From contig DUNO01000047.1 of the NCBI GenBank assembly GCA_012839295.1, positions 1 to 45,334 of the forward strand: a stretch of 45,334 bases of DNA, in the 5' to 3' direction. A model generated the notes under the pieces. It made no database searches. It had not been told where the DNA came from and was given only the letters and a program-made list of their open reading frames with translations. This document shows, one piece after another, positions 20,003-28,882 of this stretch. Origin of the DNA: Clostridiales bacterium. Its GTDB lineage: Bacteria > Bacillota > Clostridia > Lachnospirales > Lachnospiraceae. Position 1 is the stretch's first letter. Each line of letters starts with the position of its first letter. A program made the position numbers and the translations under genes.

Positions 20003-20081
20003 TTTTCTTATCTCATTTCATTCTAAATTTTATTTCCAGATGCCGAGGCCATATCCCCTCTTACAATGCTGTGCAAGTCAC

Positions 20082-20479
20082 TTAATCGTCCTTTCGCCTC
20101 AGCTTATGCAACCTTTTATACTCGTACATCTTTTCATCTGCGGCGCTTAGCAGATCTCTTGCCTGTAAAATGTTATCCGGCGCTACCTGGATGACCCCAT
20201 AGCCGACGCTGCGCCCATACGGATAATCAGCAAAGGCTCTTCTGCAAGAGCATGATCGTCCTTTATAGTAAGGGCCGCCCCAATTTCTGCGACATTAAAC
20301 CCACTGTCACGAAGATAGATTATTTTATTTAAAACAGGTATTTGTTCGACGGAATACATACGATACCCTGTCCACGGGTCAACCTCTGCCGGTTTCAAAA
20401 TCCCTGCCTCATCATAATATCGGAGCATCCGGATTGTTACTTGTGTCAGTTTTGAAAATTCTCCTATTTTGAACATCAC
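20082..20479 (-). pseudogene. MerR-family N-terminus joined out of frame to a GGDEF C-terminus
   Basis: From 20479 the reading frame encodes a MerR helix-turn-helix (FKIGEFSKLTQVTIRMLRYY, then DEAGILKPAEVDPWTGYR) for about 80 residues. In another frame, 20240-20082 encodes the tail of a diguanylate cyclase (GGDEF) domain: GRSVGYGVIQVAP, then LLSAADEKMYEYKRLHKLRR before a stop. The middle of both genes is missing. This looks like a deletion that fused two neighbouring genes and left a frameshift. The 98-residue MerR frame could still be made but lacks an effector domain. Confidence 0.8.
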
Positions 20480-20575
20480 ATCACCACCCTATCACTTATC
20501 ATTATACCCATTACATAATTATACTTCAAGCTGATAAATGTTTGCTACCTGGCAATGCTATAAACAAAAAGAAGC

Positions 20576-22330
20576 TCAAAGCTGTCCAATCGCCCATCCC
20601 TCCGCTTTTTCCCGAATATTGATAAAGCGCCGGTAGAGCCCCTCCTGCCCCATCAGCTGGGAGTGAGTTCCCTTTTGGGTAACCCGGCCTTCATCAATGA
20701 CCAGAATCTGATCTGCATTTTCAACGGTGGCAAGCCTGTGGGCAATGACAATAATTGTTTTTCCATGGGTCAGGCTGCTGATGGCCTGTTGGATCAGGTG
20801 CTCATTTTCCGGGTCTATGCTGGCGGTGGCCTCATCCAAAATTACGATGGGCGCGTTTTTTAACATAGCCCGGGCTATGGAGATGCGCTGCTTTTCGCCG
20901 CCGGACAGGGTGGAACCGCCCTCGCCGACCAGGGTGTCGTACCCTCCGGGAAGCGCCATGATAAAGTCGTGGCACCGGGCCGCTTTGGCCGCTGCTATCA
21001 TCTCTTCCTCCGAGGCATTTGGATTGCCAAACAGGATATTATTTCGGATGCTGTCATGAAACAGGTAGACATTCTGGAACACCATGCTGATGTTTTTCAG
21101 CAGGGAATCACAGGTGAATTCCCGGACGTCTCTCCCTCCCACGGTAATTTCACCTTTTTGTATGTCGTAAAATCTGGCCAGCAGGCTGCATATGGTCGTT
21201 TTTCCGCTGCCGGAGGGCCCCACGATGGCCGTCGTCGTGTTTTCCGGGATTAGGAAGGATACATTGCTTAAAACCTCCCGGCTGTCGTAGCCAAAGGACA
21301 CCTCCCGAAAGGCGATATCGTAATGGCTGATGGCAATTTCCTTTCCATCCTTATCAATAAATTCCGTATCTTCAATATTCTTTAGCTTGCTGTGGACGGT
21401 GTCCAGCATCTCCAGAATATGCAGGGAATTGTTTGCGGCTTCAATGGAGTTAAACATAATGAAGCTGTACACAATCATCATGATCGCCATGGGCAGCTGC
21501 ATCCTGCCATCTATAGCAGAAAGCGCTGTAATCAGCATAATGGCGCTGGTGCCCAGATAGAGCCCCAGCCTGTGCAGCGCGTCAAAGGGTGCGTAGTTTT
21601 TCTCCATTTTAATATTGATGTCCCTGGATTTCTTATATGCCCGGAAAAGTCCTGCGGATGCGGCTCCCTGTTGCTTAAAGGATTTGACGACTGCCATTCC
21701 CCTGACATACTGCACGATTTCATCTGCCATTTCATTGATGCTCTCCTGACGTACCGGAGAGTTTTTCCTGCTTTGCCCTTCGATCATCTGCAGGCCCACG
21801 GATGAAATGATGACGGCCAGCACAGCCGCAAGGGCGATGCCGGGTGAAAATGAAAACAGGAACAGGATGGTAATGAGAAGAAATATGTAGCTGTCCACAA
21901 TGCTGTTGATGGCATTCATTGCCTGTACCTCGAAAAAAGCAAGATCCGTCGTTACGGCGGTATTCAGTTCTCCCGTATTGTTTTTTTGCAGGAAGCCAAG
22001 GGATACCCGCTTTAAAATATCCCCGATTTCCAGCCGCTGCTCCGCTGTTACCTCATGGGCGATGCTGTCCTGCTTCGTCGCCCTGAGATAGCTCAGAAGC
22101 CACCTGAGCAAAATGGAGCCGGCAATTGCGCCGGTAAGCAGGAAGACATAGCTTTTCTCAAGCCTTGCGACACCGTTTACATCCTCTAAAATCACCCTGA
22201 TGGTATAGGCTCCGCAAACCACTGGGACAGCGCCCAATATATTGCCGATTAGTGAAAACACAATGCCTGCGTATAATCTTCCTTTAAACTTATCCATCAT
22301 TTGAAAAAGATTCTTAAGTATCCTGATCAT
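20576..22330 (-). CDS. ABC exporter half-transporter, subunit B
   Basis: A 584-residue type IV ABC protein: six membrane helices (residues about 1-310) followed by an ATPase domain with Walker A VGPSGSGKTTICSLLARFYD, signature LSGGEKQRISIARAM, Walker B IVILDEATASIDPENE and the H-loop VIAHRL. The start at 22330 has AAGGAGG seven bases upstream. It overlaps the stop of the preceding half-transporter by four bases (ATGA), so the two are translationally coupled and almost certainly form a heterodimer. The substrate is unknown; MDR-type or peptide/siderophore export or import are alternatives. It is transcribed downstream of tetR. Confidence 0.92.
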   Translation of the reverse strand: MIRILKNLFQMMDKFKGRLYAGIVFSLIGNILGAVPVVCGAYTIRVILEDVNGVARLEKSYVFLLTGAIAGSILLRWLLSYLRATKQDSIAHEVTAEQRLEIGDILKRVSLGFLQKNNTGELNTAVTTDLAFFEVQAMNAINSIVDSYIFLLITILFLFSFSPGIALAAVLAVIISSVGLQMIEGQSRKNSPVRQESINEMADEIVQYVRGMAVVKSFKQQGAASAGLFRAYKKSRDINIKMEKNYAPFDALHRLGLYLGTSAIMLITALSAIDGRMQLPMAIMMIVYSFIMFNSIEAANNSLHILEMLDTVHSKLKNIEDTEFIDKDGKEIAISHYDIAFREVSFGYDSREVLSNVSFLIPENTTTAIVGPSGSGKTTICSLLARFYDIQKGEITVGGRDVREFTCDSLLKNISMVFQNVYLFHDSIRNNILFGNPNASEEEMIAAAKAARCHDFIMALPGGYDTLVGEGGSTLSGGEKQRISIARAMLKNAPIVILDEATASIDPENEHLIQQAISSLTHGKTIIVIAHRLATVENADQILVIDEGRVTQKGTHSQLMGQEGLYRRFINIREKAEGWAIGQL

Positions 22331-24093
22331 GCTAACACCTCCTTGCTGCCTGCCCTGACAGACCATTTCTTTGCCCCGATATGAGCCTGCCACATTTCAC
22401 TGTAAAGAGGGCTCTTTTGAAGCATAGCTTCATGGGTTCCGGATTGCTCGACTTTCCCCTGGTTGATCAGAAGGATGTTATCGGCATTCTTGATGGTGGA
22501 GAGCCGGTGGGCAATGACCAGCAGGGTTTTTCCTTTGGTCAGCTCCGCTATGGCCTCCTGTATCTTCGCTTCATTCTCGGGATCCGTGAAGGAAGTGGCT
22601 TCGTCCAGTATAATGATTGGGGCATTTTTTAGGATGGCGCGGGCTATGGTGATTCTCTGCCGTTCCCCGCCGGAGAGCTTATCCCCCGCTTCTCCCGCCA
22701 TAGACTGGTAGCCCTTTTCCAGCTTGCCTATGAATTCATCGCATTGAGCCTTCCGTGCTGCTTCCAGCACCTGGGCGTCCGCCGCCTTCGGATTTCCCAG
22801 CCGGATATTCTCCATAATGGAGCAGTTGAACAGAAAATTATCCTGTGTGACAAAGCTCACCTCATCTGCAAGCTGGGTCAGGGGAATATCCTTTATATTC
22901 ACACCGCCGATGGTGATGCTTCCCTTTGTAGTATCCCAGAAACGGGCGATCAGCCTTGCCAGCGTGGATTTACCCCCGCCGGAGGGTCCAACTACCGCGC
23001 TGAAGGAATTCTCGGGTATGGTCAGGCTGACATCATGCAATACATCCTCTTTGCCGGTATAGGAGAAAGTCACATGCTCCAGCCGGATATCGTGTTTTTT
23101 AATGGGCCTTTCCCTGGAAACCTGGGGCAGTTCCCCGATGTCAAAGGTCTTATTGATGGAGCTGACTGAGTATTGGATTGATTTGATTTGGTTGAAAAAC
23201 AGGATAAACCGTCCCAGACTGCTGACAAGCCCCATGGACAACAGCATGGCCATGGTAATATCCGGGAGGGTGGCGCTGCCCGAAAGGTACATAAGCGTCC
23301 CGATGGGAAGCACGCCAAGCAGGGTGGAGGGCAGGATGACTGACCCCAGGGTTGTGTATTTCCAAGTGGATTTATACCAGTCAAGGGTTGTTTTCTTGAA
23401 GCTCTCCACGGCCCTGCGATATTTTTCGTAGGAGGTGGTGGACTGATTGAAGGCCTTTACTACTTCAATTCCTTCCACGTATTCCACAACGACATTATTC
23501 ATATGCTCATTGGATTCCATATATTTTGAATAGGTTTTGTTATATCCGCCGAGCATGATGCCATATGGGATCATGGAAAGGGGTACCGTAATCAGGGACG
23601 CCAGTGCCAGACGGAAATCAATCACACACAGATAGCCAAACACTGCCAGTGGCAGAACAAGGGCTGCCGCTCCCTCCGGTATTACATGGGCCAGGGGAAT
23701 CTCGATGGTTTCTACCTGATCGACTACAATACTTTTCACCTTACCGGCGGACAGCCCCTGGGTAATGCCCAGCGGTGCCTTAAGCAGCTTATCTGCTATC
23801 TTTTTTCGCATGATTTCAAGAATCGTATAAGCCGACACATGGGACAGGGTTGTGGAGATGGCATGGAATACCACCTTGATTAAAAACCCTAAAGCACATA
23901 CCAGGCTCCAATAAATAATTGCCCCGGATGTGGCCGAGTTATCAAAAAACAGAACCATCACATGATAGGCCGCTACAAAAGGGGCAATGCTTCCTGCCAC
24001 AGAGATAAGCGCGCAGGCTATGGATAGCAGCAGCTTTCCCTTGCAGGGCTTTGCATAGGACAGAATACTGCCCATAACGCCATTTTTCTTCAT
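22327..24093 (-). CDS. ABC exporter half-transporter, subunit A
   Basis: A 588-residue transmembrane-ATPase fusion, partner of the gene that overlaps its end by four bases. The ATPase domain shows Walker A VGPSGGGKSTLARLIARFWD, Q-loop VSFVTQDNFLFN, signature LSGGERQRITIARAI, Walker B IIILDEATSFTDPENE and VIAHRLSTIKNADN. The catalytic Glu is present in both subunits, so neither site looks degenerate. The N-terminal half has six predicted helices. It is preceded by a 75-base gap after tetR. The substrate is unknown. Confidence 0.92.
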   Translation of the reverse strand: MKKNGVMGSILSYAKPCKGKLLLSIACALISVAGSIAPFVAAYHVMVLFFDNSATSGAIIYWSLVCALGFLIKVVFHAISTTLSHVSAYTILEIMRKKIADKLLKAPLGITQGLSAGKVKSIVVDQVETIEIPLAHVIPEGAAALVLPLAVFGYLCVIDFRLALASLITVPLSMIPYGIMLGGYNKTYSKYMESNEHMNNVVVEYVEGIEVVKAFNQSTTSYEKYRRAVESFKKTTLDWYKSTWKYTTLGSVILPSTLLGVLPIGTLMYLSGSATLPDITMAMLLSMGLVSSLGRFILFFNQIKSIQYSVSSINKTFDIGELPQVSRERPIKKHDIRLEHVTFSYTGKEDVLHDVSLTIPENSFSAVVGPSGGGKSTLARLIARFWDTTKGSITIGGVNIKDIPLTQLADEVSFVTQDNFLFNCSIMENIRLGNPKAADAQVLEAARKAQCDEFIGKLEKGYQSMAGEAGDKLSGGERQRITIARAILKNAPIIILDEATSFTDPENEAKIQEAIAELTKGKTLLVIAHRLSTIKNADNILLINQGKVEQSGTHEAMLQKSPLYSEMWQAHIGAKKWSVRAGSKEVLA

Positions 24094-24168
24094 TCCTTTT
24101 CCTCCCTCTTTCGGTTAGAATCAACTAACCAATTATTAAAAAATTTAGGGTTTTTCCTCATTCTAAGG

Positions 24169-24780
24169 CTAAAACCCCAGAACCGCCTGCCAGTTAAAGA
24201 ATTTTGTAATAATGGTACAATGATGCAGCGCTTTCTCTTTGGGAAAATCATGTATGACGGTTTCAAACAAAGTAGACCAATAGGCCGTCAAAAGAATGTG
24301 GAGCTCATCCTCATCCACTTGATTTTCTGTAAGTCCATGGGAAAAGGCTTTCTCAATAAAATCCATGGTATGCTTTGAGTTCTCCGCCACAAAATCATTT
24401 AAAAAAGTCGAGTAAGCGGATCCCCCGGAGCAGCACAAAAGAAGCTTAAAACCGTCGAATCTTGCATAAAGAAACTCAATCCACCTTTTATGGGTTTCTT
24501 CGGACATATCCCACACCAATTGCATTTCTTCCCGTTCCAAATGCTCATAGTTATTCTTTTCAACAGCTTCAACCAGCGCATTAATATCCCTAATCGTCGG
24601 TTCCAATACGGCTGCAAATAATTCCTCTTTTCCAGAAAACCTCTTATAAAGGGCGCCGGTTGTTACTCCGGCTTTTTGGCAGATCTCACGCAGGGAAGCA
24701 TTGGCAAACCCCTTCTGCAAAAATTCTTCCTTTGCGCTTTCCAGTATTTTTGGATCAATATTGCTGTCGGGCAGTGACAT
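24169..24780 (-). CDS. TetR-family transcriptional regulator
   Basis: A 203-residue regulator with the TetR helix-turn-helix at residues about 28-60 (ASLREICQKAGVTTGALYKR, then FSGKEELFAAVLEP) and an all-helical ligand domain. GGGAG lies about eight bases upstream of the start. The gene immediately precedes the ABC pair on the same strand, and its promoter contains two abutting dyads, so it very probably represses its own operon and thereby the transporter, with release by the transported compound. Confidence 0.92.
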   Translation of the reverse strand: MSLPDSNIDPKILESAKEEFLQKGFANASLREICQKAGVTTGALYKRFSGKEELFAAVLEPTIRDINALVEAVEKNNYEHLEREEMQLVWDMSEETHKRWIEFLYARFDGFKLLLCCSGGSAYSTFLNDFVAENSKHTMDFIEKAFSHGLTENQVDEDELHILLTAYWSTLFETVIHDFPKEKALHHCTIITKFFNWQAVLGF

Positions 24781-24797
24781 GGTTTGCTCCCTTCTTG

Positions 24798-24827
24798 AAT
24801 AACATCGTTATCGATAACACTGTTATC
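24798..24827. promoter_or_regulatory. Tandem TetR operator, two abutting 15-bp dyads
   Basis: 24798-24812 (AATAACATCGTTATC) and 24813-24827 (GATAACACTGTTATC) are adjacent 15-mers, each an inverted repeat of (G)ATAAC and GTTAT(C) with a three-base centre. They lie directly downstream of the -10 box of tetR. Confidence 0.85.
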
Positions 24828-24856
24828 AGTATATTGCATTTATTTATGCCTGTCAA
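24828..24856 (-). promoter_or_regulatory. Promoter of tetR-ABC operon
   Basis: On the minus strand TTGACA (24851-24856) and TATACT (24828-24833) are separated by 17 bases, abutting the operator dyads. A very good SigA-type match. Confidence 0.9.
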
Positions 24857-24932
24857 TACTAAACTGTAAGCCTTATGATAATTATAATTTTCCTAGTTCC
24901 AGATAATCTTCCTGAAAACACCCATGCTTGTA
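24855..24932 (-). pseudogene. 3'-end remnant of a C39-like protein gene
   Basis: About 78 bases match the end and downstream flank of the intact gene at 34984-35742 (compare 34947-35024). The minus strand reads SMGVFRKIIWN and a stop, as against SMGIFRKIIWN in the intact copy. Nothing of the 5' part is present. It abuts the tetR promoter. Confidence 0.85.
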
Positions 24933-24937
24933 TCAAG

Positions 24938-25058
24938 CTACCACACCCTTGCGCATAAGAAAAGACATGCTCTTCCACTTTAGCCGGAAAGCATGTCTTT
25001 GTTAATTGTCTATCTTAAATGCCGCCGCAACACGGTTTTTTATTTCCCGTTAGGGCTG
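24938..25058. repeat. Dispersed repeat copy 1 (terminator plus Cys-rich tail)
   Basis: Closely related to 37436-37554. It includes the inverted repeat AAAGACATGC (24961-24970) with GCATGTCTTT (24991-25000), a plausible bidirectional terminator, and the coding tail ending CCGGI. This copy's hairpin would end transcription of the importer operon upstream. Confidence 0.8.
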
Positions 25059-25113
25059 CAAGCCCAACCTGGATATTTTCTGAACTATAAAATTCTACAT
25101 AGGAATATCCTTC
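25015..25113 (-). pseudogene. Orphan C-terminal tail ending in CCGGI
   Basis: An open stretch of 32 codons with no start: it begins after a stop at 25114-25116, reads EGYSYVEFYSSENIQVG onwards, ends TGNKKPCCGGI, and is followed by TAA. The parent family is not recognised. A related tail (NVNKTCCCGGI) is found at 37512-37568 beside the same hairpin, so both are probably 3' ends of duplicated, deleted genes. Confidence 0.55.
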
Positions 25114-25137
25114 TCATCTTCAAACAGCGATTATCCA

Positions 25138-26112
25138 TTATCTGGCTGTCTTTGCCTGGTTGGCCAATTCTATTTGATGACTTTTTTTCTGATAATTGTC
25201 AAAAGCAATCGCTAATGCCAGTATTGTACCTTTCATAATATACTGGGAATAGATGCTAAGTCCCATAAGCTGCATTCCATTTGAAATAATGCCTAATAGC
25301 ATAACACTGATAAACATATTGGTTATATTTCCTTCCCCACCATTGAAGGAAATTCCTCCAAGTACACATGCACTGATACAAATAAACACCGCATCTGATG
25401 CGATACCCGGGCTGGCGGTTCCGGTACGTGCTGTTAAAACCATTGCAGCAATCGCTATAAAAACACCGGAAAGAACAAAAGAGGCAACACGTATGAATTT
25501 TGTATTAAGACCAGCCATCCGGGCTGCTTCTTCATTTCCTCCCAGAGAATAGATATGCCGTCCGAAATACATTTTCTTCAATATCACATATGCAATTGCA
25601 TACATGACAAACATGATAATGACACTCATAGGAAGCCATCCAAATAAATACTTCTGCCCAATTGCTTTAAAAGAATCCGGAAAATTAAAGAAGGTCGAGC
25701 CTCCGCATAGTACATAGGCAATTCCCTGAAAAATTGTCATTGTGGCCAAGGTCGCAACCATTGGGTGTACTTTAAGTTTTATGGTGATCAGTCCGTTGAA
25801 TAAACCAAGACTTCCCCCCAATAAAATACCAATAAAAATAATCAGCGGAACAGGAATGGCGTTATTTTGCAGTAACATTCCGCAGATTACACTGACAAGT
25901 CCCATCTGCCAGGATACTGAAAGATCAGCTCCACCGGCAATCATTACAATTGCAATACCCATCGTAGCAACTACCAGATATGAATTCTGTACAAAAATAT
26001 TTGTAAGATTATGTACACTGAAAAATGCATCCGTAGTAATAGCAAAAAATATAATTGCCAATACTAAAATAATAGGAAGATAAAATTTATTGATTATTTT
26101 CTTTACAACCAT
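25138..26112 (-). CDS. Sugar-type ABC importer permease (RbsC/MglC family)
   Basis: A 324-residue integral membrane protein of the branched/ribose permease family (BPD_transp_2), with about nine or ten hydrophobic segments and the family blocks GIAIVMIAGGADLSVSWQMG and YSLGGNEEAARMAGLNTKF (the EAA-like cytoplasmic loop that meets the ATPase). It starts one base after the ATPase gene stop, so they are co-translated. It is the last gene of the catabolic operon, followed by the terminator-like repeat at 24961-25000. The cargo is a sugar or sugar-containing compound by family; here I infer a glycoside. Confidence 0.92.
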   Translation of the reverse strand: MVVKKIINKFYLPIILVLAIIFFAITTDAFFSVHNLTNIFVQNSYLVVATMGIAIVMIAGGADLSVSWQMGLVSVICGMLLQNNAIPVPLIIFIGILLGGSLGLFNGLITIKLKVHPMVATLATMTIFQGIAYVLCGGSTFFNFPDSFKAIGQKYLFGWLPMSVIIMFVMYAIAYVILKKMYFGRHIYSLGGNEEAARMAGLNTKFIRVASFVLSGVFIAIAAMVLTARTGTASPGIASDAVFICISACVLGGISFNGGEGNITNMFISVMLLGIISNGMQLMGLSIYSQYIMKGTILALAIAFDNYQKKSHQIELANQAKTAR

Positions 26113-26113
26113 C

Positions 26114-27628
26114 TTAGACCGCCTCTTTTCTGAGTTTTGATTTTTTCTCCATTGCGTCCGAAATGATATGCATAATCTTTACCTGACTAGCTTCTTTACC
26201 ATCGATTTCGCCTGCAATACATCCGTCTGCTAAAACATAAATTCGATCTGACATACCAAGGAGTTCTTCCATATCAGAACTAATTAAGAGAATGGATTTT
26301 CCCTCATTCACCAAATCAGCCATTAGCCGATAGATTTCCTGCTTTGCCCCTACATCAATTCCACGCGTAGGCTCATCAAAAATAATCAATTTACTTTCCG
26401 TTGTTAACGCTTTGGCAATAACGACTTTTTGTTGATTACCACCGCTTAAGCATTCAACCCTTACGTCCGGTGCCGGAGCTGCAATCAATAGCTTACTAAT
26501 ATATTCTTCAACAACATTACTCATTTTCTTAAATCCCATGAATCCTTTTGGGCTTAATTTCTTAAGAATAGAAATCGTTATATTCCAATCTATCCCAAAA
26601 GTGAGTAATACACCTTGATGTTTTCGATCTTCCGGTATAAATCCTATATGATGTGCAATTCCGCTGCGTGGTGATGTAATATTGACTTCTTTTCCCTCTA
26701 TGAAAACCTGTCCACTCTTTTTTAAGTCAACTCCATATATCATACGTGCTAATTCAGTACGGCCGGCACCTAACAACCCTCCCAATCCGACAATCTCACC
26801 TTTCTTCACATATAAATTAATATCATAGTTGCTATTTCCAGTTAAATTTTTAATTTCAAGCATATTTTCATCGCTTTGATAGGTTCTTTCCGGAAATGTT
26901 TCCTTCAGGTCACGATCTACCATTAATTTAATCAAACTCTCACGTTCCACTTCATTTGCGTTCAGTGTCTTAACTACTTCACCATCGCGAAGTACAGTGA
27001 TTCTGTCTGACACTCTAAAGACCTCATCCATTCTGTGCGAAATATATATTATTGATACACCTTGCTTTTTTAATTTTTCTATGATAAGAAACAAGTTGTC
27101 AATTTCTTCTGAGGTAAGCGGTGCCGTCGGTTCATCGAGTACAAGAAGCTTTACACCTTTTGAAATTGCTTTTGCAATTTCAACCAATTGCTGCTTTGCA
27201 GTAGTCAAATCCCCTACCTTTTTTCTTGGGTCAATCTTGATACCCATTTCCCTGAAAACATTATCTGCTATTTTTATCTGTGATTTATAATCAACAAATA
27301 CGCCGTCAACCTCGCCAAGACAAATGTTTTCCGCTATAGAAAGCGCTTCAACAAGGCATAGTTCCTGATATACTATTTCTATTCCAAGCTCTTTCGATCC
27401 TTTTGGTGTCATATGGCTAAATTCTTTACCTTCCCAGCAAATCGTTCCTTCATCGGGTATTACGGCACCACTAAGTGCCTTTATTAATGTAGATTTACCG
27501 GCGCCATTTTCACCAATCAGCGTATGAACTTCCCCTTTGAATATATCAAGGGAAATATTATTATTTGCAACTACTCCGGGATAACGTTTTGTCAATCCTT
27601 GAAGTGATAATAATATATTATCAGTCAT
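26114..27628 (-). CDS. Sugar-type ABC importer ATP-binding protein (RbsA/MglA family)
   Basis: A 504-residue protein with two fused ATPase domains. Domain 1 has Walker A IGENGAGKSTLIKALSGAV, Walker B LLVLDEPTAPLTSEE and HRMDEVF. Domain 2 begins with the variant GGLLGAGRTELARMIYG and has LSGGNQQKVVIAKALTT and LIIFDEPTRGIDVGAKQEIY. This pattern is standard for RbsA/MglA, in which the second site is altered. The start at 27628 (MTDNILLS) has AGGAGG six bases upstream; the longer in-frame reading does not. A strong hairpin separates it from the binding-protein gene upstream. Confidence 0.95.
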   Translation of the reverse strand: MTDNILLSLQGLTKRYPGVVANNNISLDIFKGEVHTLIGENGAGKSTLIKALSGAVIPDEGTICWEGKEFSHMTPKGSKELGIEIVYQELCLVEALSIAENICLGEVDGVFVDYKSQIKIADNVFREMGIKIDPRKKVGDLTTAKQQLVEIAKAISKGVKLLVLDEPTAPLTSEEIDNLFLIIEKLKKQGVSIIYISHRMDEVFRVSDRITVLRDGEVVKTLNANEVERESLIKLMVDRDLKETFPERTYQSDENMLEIKNLTGNSNYDINLYVKKGEIVGLGGLLGAGRTELARMIYGVDLKKSGQVFIEGKEVNITSPRSGIAHHIGFIPEDRKHQGVLLTFGIDWNITISILKKLSPKGFMGFKKMSNVVEEYISKLLIAAPAPDVRVECLSGGNQQKVVIAKALTTESKLIIFDEPTRGIDVGAKQEIYRLMADLVNEGKSILLISSDMEELLGMSDRIYVLADGCIAGEIDGKEASQVKIMHIISDAMEKKSKLRKEAV

Positions 27629-27649
27629 TTTGTACCTCCTGTAATATAA

Positions 27650-27687
27650 GGCGCAGTTTCTATACATTAATGTCCGAAAACTGCGCC
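27650..27687 (-). terminator. Attenuating hairpin between binding-protein and ATPase genes
   Basis: GGCGCAGTTT (27650-27659) pairs with AAACTGCGCC (27678-27687). On the minus strand the stem lies just after the lipoprotein stop and lacks a strong U-run, so partial termination or 3'-end protection is likely. This would give more binding protein than ATPase and permease, a common arrangement. Confidence 0.7.
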
Positions 27688-27709
27688 TTTTTTTATACTG
27701 GCCGTTTCA

Positions 27710-28780
27710 TCAGAAGCCAAAATCCGCCATATTATCAGCCGTTGCAATATCTACATTAACTGGATAAAATTTTTCATAATTTCCGTTTATGATATCCATG
27801 CACTGTTTTGCAATATCCTCGCAGGCTTTGGTTATATTACCGCCATTGACGCAGGCAGTACGGATAACATCCGTGCCCTGTGCCGCATTCTTGATAGACT
27901 CTGCTATTTCTGCATTTAGGTCTACTGTAAATATTCCAAAATCTGTATAATCATTAATTACAGAACCTTCAGCCATTACTGTCGAACGAACGCCCAAAGC
28001 CATTTCACCTGAGCAAACAACAAACAGATTAATGTCTCCCTTATATTTCGTAATAAGATTTTCTGTTGCAGATTGGGCATAAGACTGAGATGTCTCCCAT
28101 TGTACTTCTTCCATAATATTTAACTGTGGATATTCTTTTAACTTTTCACAAGTAGCATTAAAACGCTCTGTTTCACTTCCTGCCCCAATACCGCCAATAA
28201 CAATAGTATTAATGGAACCCTCCGCTGCATCAGGGAAATGTTCTTCTATCCACTCCATAGTTATTTGCACTAATGTATGTGCAACCTTTGTTTCATCTCC
28301 TCCCCGGAAGCTCGTACGATATTGCTCTCCCGGATCTTTAATAAAAGCAAATACCGGAACGCCTGCCGCCATTGCACGTGAGCACGCATCCGAAATAGCG
28401 TTTGGATCTACTGCAATGGTAAAAATCAAATCGTATCCCTGGGTAACACAGTTATCAATCTGTTCAATTTGTCTGACCGCATCCATGTCCGCATCAATAA
28501 TATCCATTTCAGCACCTTGGTCTGCCAGCTTTGCCCTGATATTCTCATAATAAAAATTCCAGAAATCACCTTCTGTTGTCATAGTACATAATGCAACTTT
28601 TTTTGCATCCTTTAATGCTTCTGTTACCTCTGCGGATTGCGTAATGTTTCCTTGTGTCCCATTTTCCTGTGTCCCACCTGCTGTGTCTGTACTGCCTGCT
28701 TTTTGGCTGCAGGCTGTAAACATACACATAACCATTACCAGTGAAAGAGCCATGCTAAGAATTCTTCCCGTTTTTTTCAT
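27710..28780 (-). CDS. Sugar-binding lipoprotein of ABC importer (Peripla_BP_4)
   Basis: A 356-residue extracytoplasmic solute-binding protein. Signal peptide with lipobox MFTAC (Cys24 lipidated), then a Gly/Thr-rich spacer, then two Rossmann-like lobes: ALCTMTTEGDFWNFYYENIR, the family block IDNCVTQGYDLIFTIAVDPN, and RTACVNGGNITKACED. This is the Peripla_BP_4 class that binds pentoses, hexoses, and autoinducer-2-like ligands. The partners are the ATPase and permease genes downstream. It lies after the TIM-barrel gene with a gap containing a perfect palindrome. The ligand is unknown; I infer a glycoside or its sugar. Confidence 0.93.
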   Translation of the reverse strand: MKKTGRILSMALSLVMVMCMFTACSQKAGSTDTAGGTQENGTQGNITQSAEVTEALKDAKKVALCTMTTEGDFWNFYYENIRAKLADQGAEMDIIDADMDAVRQIEQIDNCVTQGYDLIFTIAVDPNAISDACSRAMAAGVPVFAFIKDPGEQYRTSFRGGDETKVAHTLVQITMEWIEEHFPDAAEGSINTIVIGGIGAGSETERFNATCEKLKEYPQLNIMEEVQWETSQSYAQSATENLITKYKGDINLFVVCSGEMALGVRSTVMAEGSVINDYTDFGIFTVDLNAEIAESIKNAAQGTDVIRTACVNGGNITKACEDIAKQCMDIINGNYEKFYPVNVDIATADNMADFGF

Positions 28781-28841
28781 ATTACCTCTCCTTATCCTTT
28801 TTACTTTATTTCTCTAATCCGTCATCTTCGGATTAAAGAGT

Positions 28842-28862
28842 ATAAACAGTTAAACTGTTTAT
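28842..28862. promoter_or_regulatory. Perfect palindrome upstream of binding-protein gene
   Basis: Arms ATAAACAGTT (28842-28851) and AACTGTTTAT (28853-28862) are perfect complements around a single A. A second inverted repeat, TAATCCG (28815-28821) with CGGATTA (28829-28835), follows closely. They may be an operator for an internal promoter or part of a leader structure. Confidence 0.65.
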
Positions 28863-28882
28863 TACCTGGATACTGCCTGCGG

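Noticed and set aside
20082-20479. Programmed frameshift joining MerR and GGDEF parts
   Set aside because: No slippery heptamer or downstream structure is evident, and both domains lack their normal middle parts, so a deletion is the simpler explanation.
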